This document shows positions 7,723-14,192 of a DNA stretch of 14,192 bases, one piece after another. The notes under the pieces were generated by a model. It saw only the letters and a program-made list of their open reading frames with translations, was not told the DNA's origin and ran no database searches. This DNA is from Sphingobacteriales bacterium (GTDB lineage: Bacteria; Bacteroidota; Bacteroidia; Chitinophagales; Chitinophagaceae), in the NCBI GenBank assembly GCA_947463665.1, contig CANHUD010000033.1:1-14192 (forward strand), read 5' to 3'. The position numbers and the translations under genes were made by a program. The first letter of the stretch is position 1, and every line of letters starts with the position of its first letter.

Positions 7723-10203
7723 TTATCTCGTGGAAAATCCTACTCCAATACTGACTTCCATAAATGGTTTATCCAGCCGCCGATCATAAATCACAGAGCC
7801 CCCGGCCATCAGATTGATCCGATCAAGTTTCAGGAACAAACCTCCCTCTATTTCCGGACCTATGGCAGATAAAGACCGATTGATCGCCCAATAATTTTTT
7901 ACCTTATCCGCTCCCGCATAATCCTTTACATCCAACCCCCATAACTGATCCGCTCTGCCAAATCCACCGCCCAGATAGGCTCTGATCGCCCGCGTACCTG
8001 CCAGAAAACCCGTGGTAACGGCCATCCTCGCCACCTGCTGCTTTCCATTTACTTCATAATAGGTTCCTGTAGATGGTGGATAATTTAGCACCCTGCTGTT
8101 ATCGGAAATCTCTAACCTGTTACCTCCCAACTCCGTTGGATACAAACTACTGATCAGTCCGGGCAGACTAGCCTTCCCCCGAACATACCAGAACCTATTG
8201 CCAAGCGTAAGCTTAATTGAGCGATTGGCCGGACCTTCCAGGCCATTCAGACCAGCATTCACAAAGAAATAATCACGCTTCGGACCCTTCACTGAAATTT
8301 CACTGACCTTCGACAATTGTCCGCAGCGGTCCGTATAGCGCACGTACAGGGTATTAGAACCACTTTTCAGGCGATAAGAAGGAATCCGGGATTTATCAGT
8401 CAATATCGTTTCAAAATTATCTTTCGACCACTGGTACTTATTGCCAACCTGGTACCCTCTTACCTCCAGTTTTATCCGATCCCTTGACCTGTTCAAAAAG
8501 GTATATTCCGGAATAGGCTTAACAGGTAAATCCGGAATAGTAACCTGATGCGCTATTATAGCCGGCAAGGTGCATCCCTTATATTTAACCCGCACATAAT
8601 AACGGGCAGAAACCTGCAAAGACTCGTCTACCCGTATGCCGGCACCAATACTATCAAGCCCCCTGGATCCTTTCTCATACGAACGTGACCAGCGCCACTG
8701 ATACGCATCATCCGAAGGAATACCGTTTAACTCCAACGTAAATGCTTCCCCGGCACAACGTTCAGTAGGCCCCGAAATCGCAGGTTTTAACACAGGAAGC
8801 TCCACCACGTCAATACGGAAGGAATACTTCAAATCAGGTCGATTGTCCGGCGCCACCACATAGGCCGCTGATCGCTGCGGCTTAAGGCTGAAACGATTTC
8901 CGGTAAACCGCAGAATGGCTTTATTGTTTTCGTACAAAACCCACTGGCGGGATTCACTCCCCAATACAGCACCCTGCATCTGGTACTCCTGTGTAAGGGC
9001 CGGTACACCACAGAACTGAAGAGTACCCTTAATGGATCTGGGCAGCGTGGTTCTGACCACTACTTTATTGAAACGAATCGTTTTGGCTAATGCAGGCCCT
9101 CCCCGCTTGTTCAGCATTGGATACACCTCAATCCGCATCCCCGGGAGCGGCTGTACACGAATAGAATCCGCCGTGCTCTTCAGCTGCTGGCCATTCACAA
9201 CCCAGGTCCATTTCAACTGAGAATGGCGTACTGACGGTACAACTTTTAACAACGCAGGTTCATCGGTGTACAATGTAGTTGGATGCTGCACAGTAAATGG
9301 TGAAGGACCGGGTAGCTGCCGTACCGGAATCTGAAACGTGGCACAGCCAAATGCCCGTGCATCTGCAATCGGACAAACAGTAACCTTACCGGTTATTAAT
9401 AAAGGATTGCCCGTTATCGTGCAATTCTCTCCGTTACTCTGTAGCTGACGTCCCTGTTCATCCATCCATTTCCAGCGGATATCCTCCCCAAAAACGTTCC
9501 GTTTTACCTGCAGGGATAACCGTACCGATGCTGTATCATCCACCGGAGCAATGGGTCCTGTGATCTCAAAGTCTACCAGATCTTTAGCTCTTTTTACATC
9601 CACAGCAACCGAGTGAACCTGTGTTTTGAAACTCGTTCCCCGATAACGACCAAATACACTGTATAGCTGCTTACGATCTGCCGTAACCTTTATGCTTTCG
9701 CCTTTGTCGCCGTTAGACCAGACCCACTCGATCTGTTCAAACTCTTTCGCTTTTTCTACATATAAACGGATCTCCTCACCCTGAAGAATATAGTCTCCCT
9801 GATGATCCAGCCTCGCTTTAAAATCCTGCAACCCCGGCAACACAATAGGAACGGGTTGAATCTCCTTATCGCCGACTTCTGCCAGCAGCTGATCGCCCGG
9901 AATCAGTTTTCGCTCCACTACCTGCACCTGGCTTCCTGCCTGTATTTCCATTACTATGGGAAAATCCAGTTTTTGTCCATTCCGCAACACAGGAACTTCC
10001 CATTTTAACAACTGAGGCCCGGATGCATTTCCTTTTTTTTCTAACCGATACGTCGTTTCCCGCTTACCATTCACCAGTTTTTGCTGAATAGTGTACTGTA
10101 CAGTATAGGTACTGGCTGTAATGGGTAACCTACCCGTTCGGACCTGTCCTGATAACGACTGTACGATTAACAAAAAAAGAACAGGAAACAGCTGGAATCG
10201 CAT
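7723..10203 (-). CDS. Exported multi-Ig-like protein with C-terminal outer-membrane beta-barrel-like domain
   Basis: I prefer the ATG at 10203 (826 residues) because it begins a clean signal peptide: MRFQ, a hydrophobic core LFPVLFLLIV, and likely cleavage near SLSG-Q (19/20). The longer frame opens with TTG at 10233, inside the previous gene. Residues about 125-640 look like a string of Ig-like beta modules. Four contain a W-x-W core: EWVW (159-162), RWKW (243-246), KWTW (331-334) and QWRW (502-505), the first three 84-88 residues apart. Others near 421 and 592 have a single Trp. The module at 476-558 has a possible Cys483-Cys544 pair. Residues 642-826 change character to alternating glycine/aromatic strands such as YFFVNAGLNG, AYLGGGFGRA, GGLFLKL and MEVSIGVGF, typical of small Bacteroidota outer-membrane barrels. 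The stop of the upstream gene is 10 bases away, so it is part of the operon. No precise family recognised. Confidence 0.87.
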   Translation of the reverse strand: MRFQLFPVLFLLIVQSLSGQVRTGRLPITASTYTVQYTIQQKLVNGKRETTYRLEKKGNASGPQLLKWEVPVLRNGQKLDFPIVMEIQAGSQVQVVERKLIPGDQLLAEVGDKEIQPVPIVLPGLQDFKARLDHQGDYILQGEEIRLYVEKAKEFEQIEWVWSNGDKGESIKVTADRKQLYSVFGRYRGTSFKTQVHSVAVDVKRAKDLVDFEITGPIAPVDDTASVRLSLQVKRNVFGEDIRWKWMDEQGRQLQSNGENCTITGNPLLITGKVTVCPIADARAFGCATFQIPVRQLPGPSPFTVQHPTTLYTDEPALLKVVPSVRHSQLKWTWVVNGQQLKSTADSIRVQPLPGMRIEVYPMLNKRGGPALAKTIRFNKVVVRTTLPRSIKGTLQFCGVPALTQEYQMQGAVLGSESRQWVLYENNKAILRFTGNRFSLKPQRSAAYVVAPDNRPDLKYSFRIDVVELPVLKPAISGPTERCAGEAFTLELNGIPSDDAYQWRWSRSYEKGSRGLDSIGAGIRVDESLQVSARYYVRVKYKGCTLPAIIAHQVTIPDLPVKPIPEYTFLNRSRDRIKLEVRGYQVGNKYQWSKDNFETILTDKSRIPSYRLKSGSNTLYVRYTDRCGQLSKVSEISVKGPKRDYFFVNAGLNGLEGPANRSIKLTLGNRFWYVRGKASLPGLISSLYPTELGGNRLEISDNSRVLNYPPSTGTYYEVNGKQQVARMAVTTGFLAGTRAIRAYLGGGFGRADQLWGLDVKDYAGADKVKNYWAINRSLSAIGPEIEGGLFLKLDRINLMAGGSVIYDRRLDKPFMEVSIGVGFSTR

Positions 10204-10213
10204 TTGAATATCT

Positions 10214-11206
10214 TTAATTGGTTTGCCGTGCAATCGAATCGGCTAAGGGAATTATATACTGTTTACCGATCGTACCATTAGCATCCAGCACCCTAAAAAT
10301 AGGCACAAGAATGGTTGGCTCACTATTCCAGATAAGTTTCTGCTGCTCCCATACATTCCTCGGTGGATAGTAAACAGGGCGGACCGCCTGCAGGCCCTGA
10401 TCATTAAAATCTATCTTGAGATTTTTAAACACCTCCCCTTCCCGAATGGTACAAAAAAATGAACGTATCATAAGAGCCGCATCATGCGCTTCATAAAACG
10501 GCAAATGCGTACTCCGGTAATTCTCAGGCAAATCAATATCCATCCTGCCATCTGTTCTTCCCAAATATCCTTCTACTGCCTTGTATATCTGTACAGGCTC
10601 CAGGGAATATCCCTGCAACTTTCTAATTGGATCAGGTTTCCCCTCAAATGATGAAAAGAATCGTTTCATCTGATCCGATAACTCTTCGTCTTCTGTCCAG
10701 AAAAACCTGTCATACACAGCCGTACGTGCAGCACCGGTAAGCCACCCCATCAGTTGGTCTTCCTGAAGATAAACCGAGTCCTCTCCGGATGTACGCAGAA
10801 TCATAGTATTCCTGTCAAAAAGATCATACGTATCTGAGGTGCCATCCGAATAAGCCAGCTCATAAGAAAGATCCGTGAGATATACCCGTTCTGCCAGCTT
10901 AAATCCGGCAACCTGTACCATCAGATAAATACCAGCCAAAAGCAAAACAGCCATGACCCCCTTGCGGTAAGGTTCCCACCACGGAGATATCCGCTGGTAA
11001 ATACCTTCCATTTCTGTAGCGGAAAGCCTTGCCATACTGAGGCGCACATGAATCTTCATCTCCCGCTCCTTTATGGTAAGCGAAAGCCATTCTGCCAGCG
11101 TTTTATCATCCAGAAAACCAGGTCGAAGCGAGTTCACTTCCAACTGCAGGGCCTTCAGCTTATTCTTATCTAATCCGGATAATTTCTTCAATGCACGCAT
11201 CGTCAT
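10214..11206 (-). CDS. Uncharacterised single-pass membrane protein, 330 residues
   Basis: I do not recognise this family. The start ATG at 11206 shares one base with the TAA of the preceding gene (TAATG), so translation is probably coupled; a second ATG two codons later is a possible start. Residues 1-80 are charged and probably cytoplasmic, with a basic opening (MRALKKLSGLDKNKLK) and an amphipathic region. One membrane segment spans about 82-100 (GVMAVLLLAGIYLMVQV), preceded by basic RK. The remaining ~225 residues, likely periplasmic, are mixed alpha/beta and rich in acidic and aromatic residues (e.g. YDRFFWTEDEELSDQMKRFF), with no catalytic motif I can name. Position between a penicillin-binding protein gene and an outer-membrane protein gene suggests an envelope-linking or partner role, which is inference from context only. 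Confidence 0.85.
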   Translation of the reverse strand: MTMRALKKLSGLDKNKLKALQLEVNSLRPGFLDDKTLAEWLSLTIKEREMKIHVRLSMARLSATEMEGIYQRISPWWEPYRKGVMAVLLLAGIYLMVQVAGFKLAERVYLTDLSYELAYSDGTSDTYDLFDRNTMILRTSGEDSVYLQEDQLMGWLTGAARTAVYDRFFWTEDEELSDQMKRFFSSFEGKPDPIRKLQGYSLEPVQIYKAVEGYLGRTDGRMDIDLPENYRSTHLPFYEAHDAALMIRSFFCTIREGEVFKNLKIDFNDQGLQAVRPVYYPPRNVWEQQKLIWNSEPTILVPIFRVLDANGTIGKQYIIPLADSIARQTN

Positions 11207-11215
11207 TATTTTTTT
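11204..11215 (-). promoter_or_regulatory. TAATG coupling site preceded by an A7 slippery heptamer
   Basis: On the minus strand the 147-residue gene ends in codons CCA AAA AAA TAA, and the last A of the stop begins the ATG of the 330-residue gene. This one-base overlap usually allows stop-and-restart translation. The run of seven A is also in the phase A-AAA-AAA, the canonical heptamer for -1 frameshifting, and the downstream gene is in the -1 frame. No convincing Shine-Dalgarno lies upstream, and the only downstream stem (ATGC-GT-GCAT) is weak, so simple re-initiation is the more likely use. Confidence 0.55.
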
Positions 11216-11649
11216 GGATAAAGCAGGGTAAACAAAACACCGGCCGGTATGACCACAAATTCTTCTTTCTGCTTCATTCGAATCTTCACATCATAGGGTT
11301 TTTGCTCCGTAACCTCAACCTGAAACCCTTCTTTTTCCAGCGAGGCTTCCAGCAATCCACTACTCTTCCAGTCCTTACTCAGCAAATCATTGGGTGAATT
11401 CAGATTTTTGACGGTTACTGTAAACAATTCATCATCTGAATCGTCTTTCAGCACCTGCAGATTATTCAGCAGGGAGAACTGATTGAACAATGAATCTATG
11501 ACCTTCGTTCGTATAGAAACCGTATCTGCTTTTCGCCCAGAATCTTCCAAAGCAATATGCCTGTCAGGTCTGCTATCTATCATAAACATAACAGATAGCA
11601 TAACAAGAACAGATACTACTATCGGAATAAATATTGTTTTATTCTTCAT
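11206..11649 (-). CDS. Small uncharacterised bitopic membrane protein, 147 residues
   Basis: Family not recognised. The ATG at 11649 overlaps the TGA of the upstream penicillin-binding protein gene by one base (TGATG). A GTG immediately before it (11652) would add one Met and has slightly better spacing to the strong GGAGG site, so either start is possible. One N-terminal membrane segment (about residues 5-23, TIFIPIVVSVLVMLSVMFM) follows a basic start (MKNK), predicting a cytoplasmic N-terminus and a ~120-residue periplasmic domain. That domain is soluble and charged, with an alpha/beta pattern (SLLNNLQVLKDDSDDELFTV, then SGLLEASLEKEGFQVEV). Small single-pass proteins encoded next to synthases of the SEDS/PBP type are often their regulators or scaffolds, as FtsL/FtsB-like proteins are for FtsW-FtsI. 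No sequence similarity to those is claimed. Confidence 0.85.
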   Translation of the reverse strand: MKNKTIFIPIVVSVLVMLSVMFMIDSRPDRHIALEDSGRKADTVSIRTKVIDSLFNQFSLLNNLQVLKDDSDDELFTVTVKNLNSPNDLLSKDWKSSGLLEASLEKEGFQVEVTEQKPYDVKIRMKQKEEFVVIPAGVLFTLLYPKK

Positions 11650-14192
11650 CACTTGCCCTCCTCCATGTATTTTTTGAACGATGCCGAATTCAATAATCTA
11701 TTCAGCACATTGCCATAAATCTGATAAATCCAGCCTTCTTTCGTATCATCCATACGGGCATTGTCGAACCGGAAGAAAACCACAAAAAACTTCCCAACAG
11801 CCTCCGGTGAAGTCAGCGGCTCTTTAGATATGATCAGCGCCAGCCGCTTCGAATTCTTCTTACTGTTCCGACCGCTTTCCGCCCCAATGGTACCTGTCTT
11901 CGCATAAATATAATAAGGCGTTTTCACATGGAACTGAAGTGATTGAGCCGTCCCCATCGTCACCACTTTCCTCAATGCATCCATCAGCGTATTGTAATGG
12001 AACGATGAATATCCTCCCTTCCACTCCTGTGCCGGATACCAGGGATTGCTGGTGGAACGAGGTGCATCAATGGTCAGTTTATATCCCGCATTCATCGTGG
12101 CCAATCGGCCAAACATCTCCGTCATAGCCAGCGGCGTCACATCAAACACACCGCCACCACCCAGGCTGGTCTGCCGGATAGCCATATTGAAATTACCCTT
12201 GGGGTCGTTGCTGGCAGTACGGTTCGACAATAGCATATACGAATACTCCGGTGTGCCCCAGGTGGAAGAATCATTCAGCTGGCTGAAAACATATTTCCGG
12301 TTTCGGATATTGCGCCCATTATCGGTATCTGTATCTAATCCCATGCACTGCTTCAGCCCCATGCTCAGCATTGACTCCGGATGCCCGAACTGAGAAGCCC
12401 CATCAGCACTTTGTGGCCATTTGCCCTTCCGCTGAAACTGCCAGGCCGAACCACTATGACGCATAATGGGAAAAGCTGTATCCTGAGCTGCAGATGCAGG
12501 CTGGTAAGGCCTCAGCAATCCGGTAACGGATCCTCCGGCATCCAGTAGCGATTGCTTCGTGTAAGAACCCAGAAAAACAAGTAGGGAATGATAAAGATTG
12601 TTCGACCGTATAAGATACTGACTGAAATCGGTAGCACTATTATCATTCGATAACCCCTTCCAGTCTCCGCGCAATGATTCATTGGCATAGTAAGAAATAC
12701 CCTTTCCAAAATCAAACAACGGACCATTCTTCGGTAAAAGTTCCAGCCGCTCCCAACCTGCATTGGCCTGGGATATCACCGATGCAGCCAGTAAGGGCTT
12801 GAACGAGGAGCCCGGGCCCTGGTTCATGTGCAGCAAATTCAGATTGCCCCACTGGATGCGCTCTTTCGCCGCATCAATGTAGAAATACGATCGCTTCTGC
12901 TCTTCCAGTACCTCCGGTTCATTGTTCGGATCTATGATCCTGCGCTGAAGAGCAAAGTCATTCATCAACCGGATACGACCATCCCCATCAGCAGCAATCA
13001 CCGAAAAAGCAGGATCCTTCATCTCCGGAATGTTTGCCTTCAATAAACCAGGCATCTCCTTCTCCAGATAAGTACCCACCTCTCTTGTAAGCTGGTAATC
13101 GAGTGTAATATCAACCGACTCCTCCAATGCTGCTTCACCGGCATCTTCCATCCGTTCTTTTACAGCCGCTGCCCAGTGGCGCGCCCAGAAAAGATGAGAC
13201 CCCAGCGGATACATCATCTGCTGCCGTCCGTTCAATAAAACATTCCGTGCAAAATATCGCTTCTCTCTTCCAAAAACAGTAAACGCGTCCATGCTTCCGC
13301 CCTTGGGGCGAATGACCAGATCCGATTTATCGATCAGCCTTGCATAAGATGCAGCACCGGCCTGGCTGATTTGCCGGCTTTTGGCATTGTACACAAACGC
13401 ATCTCCGGCATTATTGGTAATATCGAGAATGGCCATATCTTCCGGAGTACGCAGGTATTCATGCGGAATCCGCATCAGCCTGACACCCTGTGTATTGATC
13501 AGCATCAATTCTGAAGATCGCACCTGCAGACCCGGCTGCTGCTCTACCTCGCCTTTCCAGACCTTACGTTCATCATAGGGCGGAAGCTCCATCGACCAGT
13601 AGGGATTGAAAACACATTGCAACATCCCGTGATCCACTTTAAAATGAACCGGACTATTTAGACGTACACCCATCGTCACGTCGCTTTTCAATCGGTCCCA
13701 GATACCCCGCTCATACACCGTGAACGAATCTTTATACCATTGGCGGAACGTCTCATGTTTCACCAGACTATCCACCACTTTTCGGATATCCGGTGTCCAC
13801 TCCTCCGGCCGAAGTTCTTCATTCTTCAGCAGATCAAGCTTCATGTTCCGCTGAACATCCGCCATCCATTCATTGATCTTGTTGTTCACCCGTCCCTCCA
13901 CTTCACTGTAATCCACCCTAAAATAACTATCCGTGATCTGCGAACTTTTACCGGATAAAAACCCGGCCAGCACTACAAAAAGTATAAAGGAAATAATCAG
14001 CCCCCAGTTTCTTCCAGTGCTGATCTCATGCCTTGCCAATCGCACCGGATTGGTAACCAAAACAGTTACTACCAATCCCATTGGAACGAATGCGCTGATC
14101 CGGCTGGTTATACTCAGAAACGGAAAATCCTGACCAAAGAAAACAAACCGGTTCGTAGAGGTGAGCCACAACATCAGCGCAGTGGTAAATAA
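11649..14192 (-). CDS. Penicillin-binding transpeptidase with SEDS (FtsW/RodA)-like N-terminus, 5' end outside window
   Basis: The frame is open through 14192; numbering below uses the ATG at 14174, which is internal. The transpeptidase domain begins with the PBP-typical strand VDITLDYQ (354-361) and has the three motifs of the fold: S456-S-F-K459 in GPGSSFKP, S524-N-N526, and K759-T-G-T762. GGGVFDVTPLAM (673-684) corresponds to the conserved G-TPLQ helix. It should cross-link peptidoglycan in the periplasm; no GT51 glycosyltransferase motif is seen. The visible N-terminus is membrane-bound: GQDFPFLSITSRISAFVPMG then LVVTVLV (14-40) resembles the PF-S loop and last helix of FtsW/RodA. A basic loop (R45, R48, H49, R55) and a further membrane segment (57-73) lead to the periplasm. 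Residues 75-350 form an unassigned extracytoplasmic domain. About 100 extra residues lie between SxN and TPL. It is the first visible gene of the operon. PBP identity is firm; the SEDS part is inference. Confidence 0.88.
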   Translation of the reverse strand, partial: LFTTALMLWLTSTNRFVFFGQDFPFLSITSRISAFVPMGLVVTVLVTNPVRLARHEISTGRNWGLIISFILFVVLAGFLSGKSSQITDSYFRVDYSEVEGRVNNKINEWMADVQRNMKLDLLKNEELRPEEWTPDIRKVVDSLVKHETFRQWYKDSFTVYERGIWDRLKSDVTMGVRLNSPVHFKVDHGMLQCVFNPYWSMELPPYDERKVWKGEVEQQPGLQVRSSELMLINTQGVRLMRIPHEYLRTPEDMAILDITNNAGDAFVYNAKSRQISQAGAASYARLIDKSDLVIRPKGGSMDAFTVFGREKRYFARNVLLNGRQQMMYPLGSHLFWARHWAAAVKERMEDAGEAALEESVDITLDYQLTREVGTYLEKEMPGLLKANIPEMKDPAFSVIAADGDGRIRLMNDFALQRRIIDPNNEPEVLEEQKRSYFYIDAAKERIQWGNLNLLHMNQGPGSSFKPLLAASVISQANAGWERLELLPKNGPLFDFGKGISYYANESLRGDWKGLSNDNSATDFSQYLIRSNNLYHSLLVFLGSYTKQSLLDAGGSVTGLLRPYQPASAAQDTAFPIMRHSGSAWQFQRKGKWPQSADGASQFGHPESMLSMGLKQCMGLDTDTDNGRNIRNRKYVFSQLNDSSTWGTPEYSYMLLSNRTASNDPKGNFNMAIRQTSLGGGGVFDVTPLAMTEMFGRLATMNAGYKLTIDAPRSTSNPWYPAQEWKGGYSSFHYNTLMDALRKVVTMGTAQSLQFHVKTPYYIYAKTGTIGAESGRNSKKNSKRLALIISKEPLTSPEAVGKFFVVFFRFDNARMDDTKEGWIYQIYGNVLNRLLNSASFKKYMEEGK
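11660..11664 (-). promoter_or_regulatory. Strong Shine-Dalgarno GGAGG for the 147-residue gene
   Basis: The minus strand reads GGAGGAGGGCAAGTGATG. The GGAGG lies 7 bases before the GTG and 10 before the ATG. It sits inside the last codons (Met-Glu-Glu-Gly-Lys) of the upstream gene. Good Shine-Dalgarno sites are uncommon in Bacteroidota and no other start in this window has one this clear. It may be a coding coincidence, since Glu-Glu-Gly codons readily produce it. Confidence 0.45.

Noticed and set aside
7708..7730. Sequence GATAATATTTG upstream of the lipoprotein gene as a Bacteroidota -7 promoter element (TAnnTTTG)
   Set aside because: It fits with one mismatch only, overlaps the stop codon of the upstream gene, and would leave a leader of only a few bases.
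6494..7789. Several plus-strand frames of 60-115 codons across the lipoprotein gene
   Set aside because: They are antisense to the repeat region; their Pro/Thr/Val-rich translations mirror Gly/Ser/Thr-rich repeats on the real strand.
10204..10233. TTG start at 10233 for the Ig/barrel protein
   Set aside because: It lies inside the preceding gene and adds ten polar residues ahead of a complete signal peptide that begins at the ATG at 10203.
11649..14192. Bifunctional class A PBP (GT51 plus transpeptidase)
   Set aside because: No GT51 motif is present between the last membrane segment and the transpeptidase domain; the upstream hydrophobic part fits a SEDS-type end better.

Overview
The window looks like chromosomal DNA of a Bacteroidota bacterium, perhaps of the Chitinophagales. 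Reasons: a RecC/RecB pair with Bacteroidota-like divergence, a lipoprotein with acidic residues directly after the lipid-modified cysteine, Ig-like and fibronectin-III-like surface proteins, a small outer-membrane barrel domain, and almost no Shine-Dalgarno sites. The genus assignment is inference; no rRNA or marker gene is present. The window is almost entirely coding. The longest gap between genes is 16 bases, so there is no stretch over 300 bases without a gene, and I saw no tRNA, rRNA, CRISPR array or insertion sequence.

Left part (1-6065, plus strand): recC, cut by the left edge, followed after 14 bases by a complete recB. RecB keeps the helicase motifs and the C-terminal nuclease residues. 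Together with RecD, which is not in the window, these would form the exonuclease V (RecBCD) machine for double-strand break repair and degradation of linear DNA.

Right part (14192 down to 6082, minus strand): five tightly packed genes that read as one operon converging on recB. In transcription order they are: (1) a large membrane protein, cut by the right edge, whose visible N-terminus looks like the end of a SEDS (FtsW/RodA) glycosyltransferase, followed by one more membrane segment and a penicillin-binding transpeptidase domain with SxxK, SxN and KTG motifs; (2) a 147-residue single-pass membrane protein; (3) a 330-residue single-pass membrane protein; (4) an 826-residue exported protein with Ig-like modules and a C-terminal domain resembling a small outer-membrane beta-barrel; (5) a 541-residue lipoprotein with four tandem ~100-residue Fn3-like repeats and a fifth, different Fn3-like domain. 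Genes 1/2 and 2/3 overlap by one base (TGATG, TAATG); genes 3/4 and 4/5 are 10 and 15 bases apart.

Read together, the minus-strand operon would encode parts in every layer of the envelope: peptidoglycan synthesis at the inner membrane (gene 1), two bitopic proteins reaching into the periplasm (2, 3), an outer-membrane protein (4) and a probably surface-exposed lipoprotein (5). This is the most likely undescribed system here: a possible SEDS-PBP fusion linked to a dedicated set of envelope proteins. Its function cannot be told from sequence alone.
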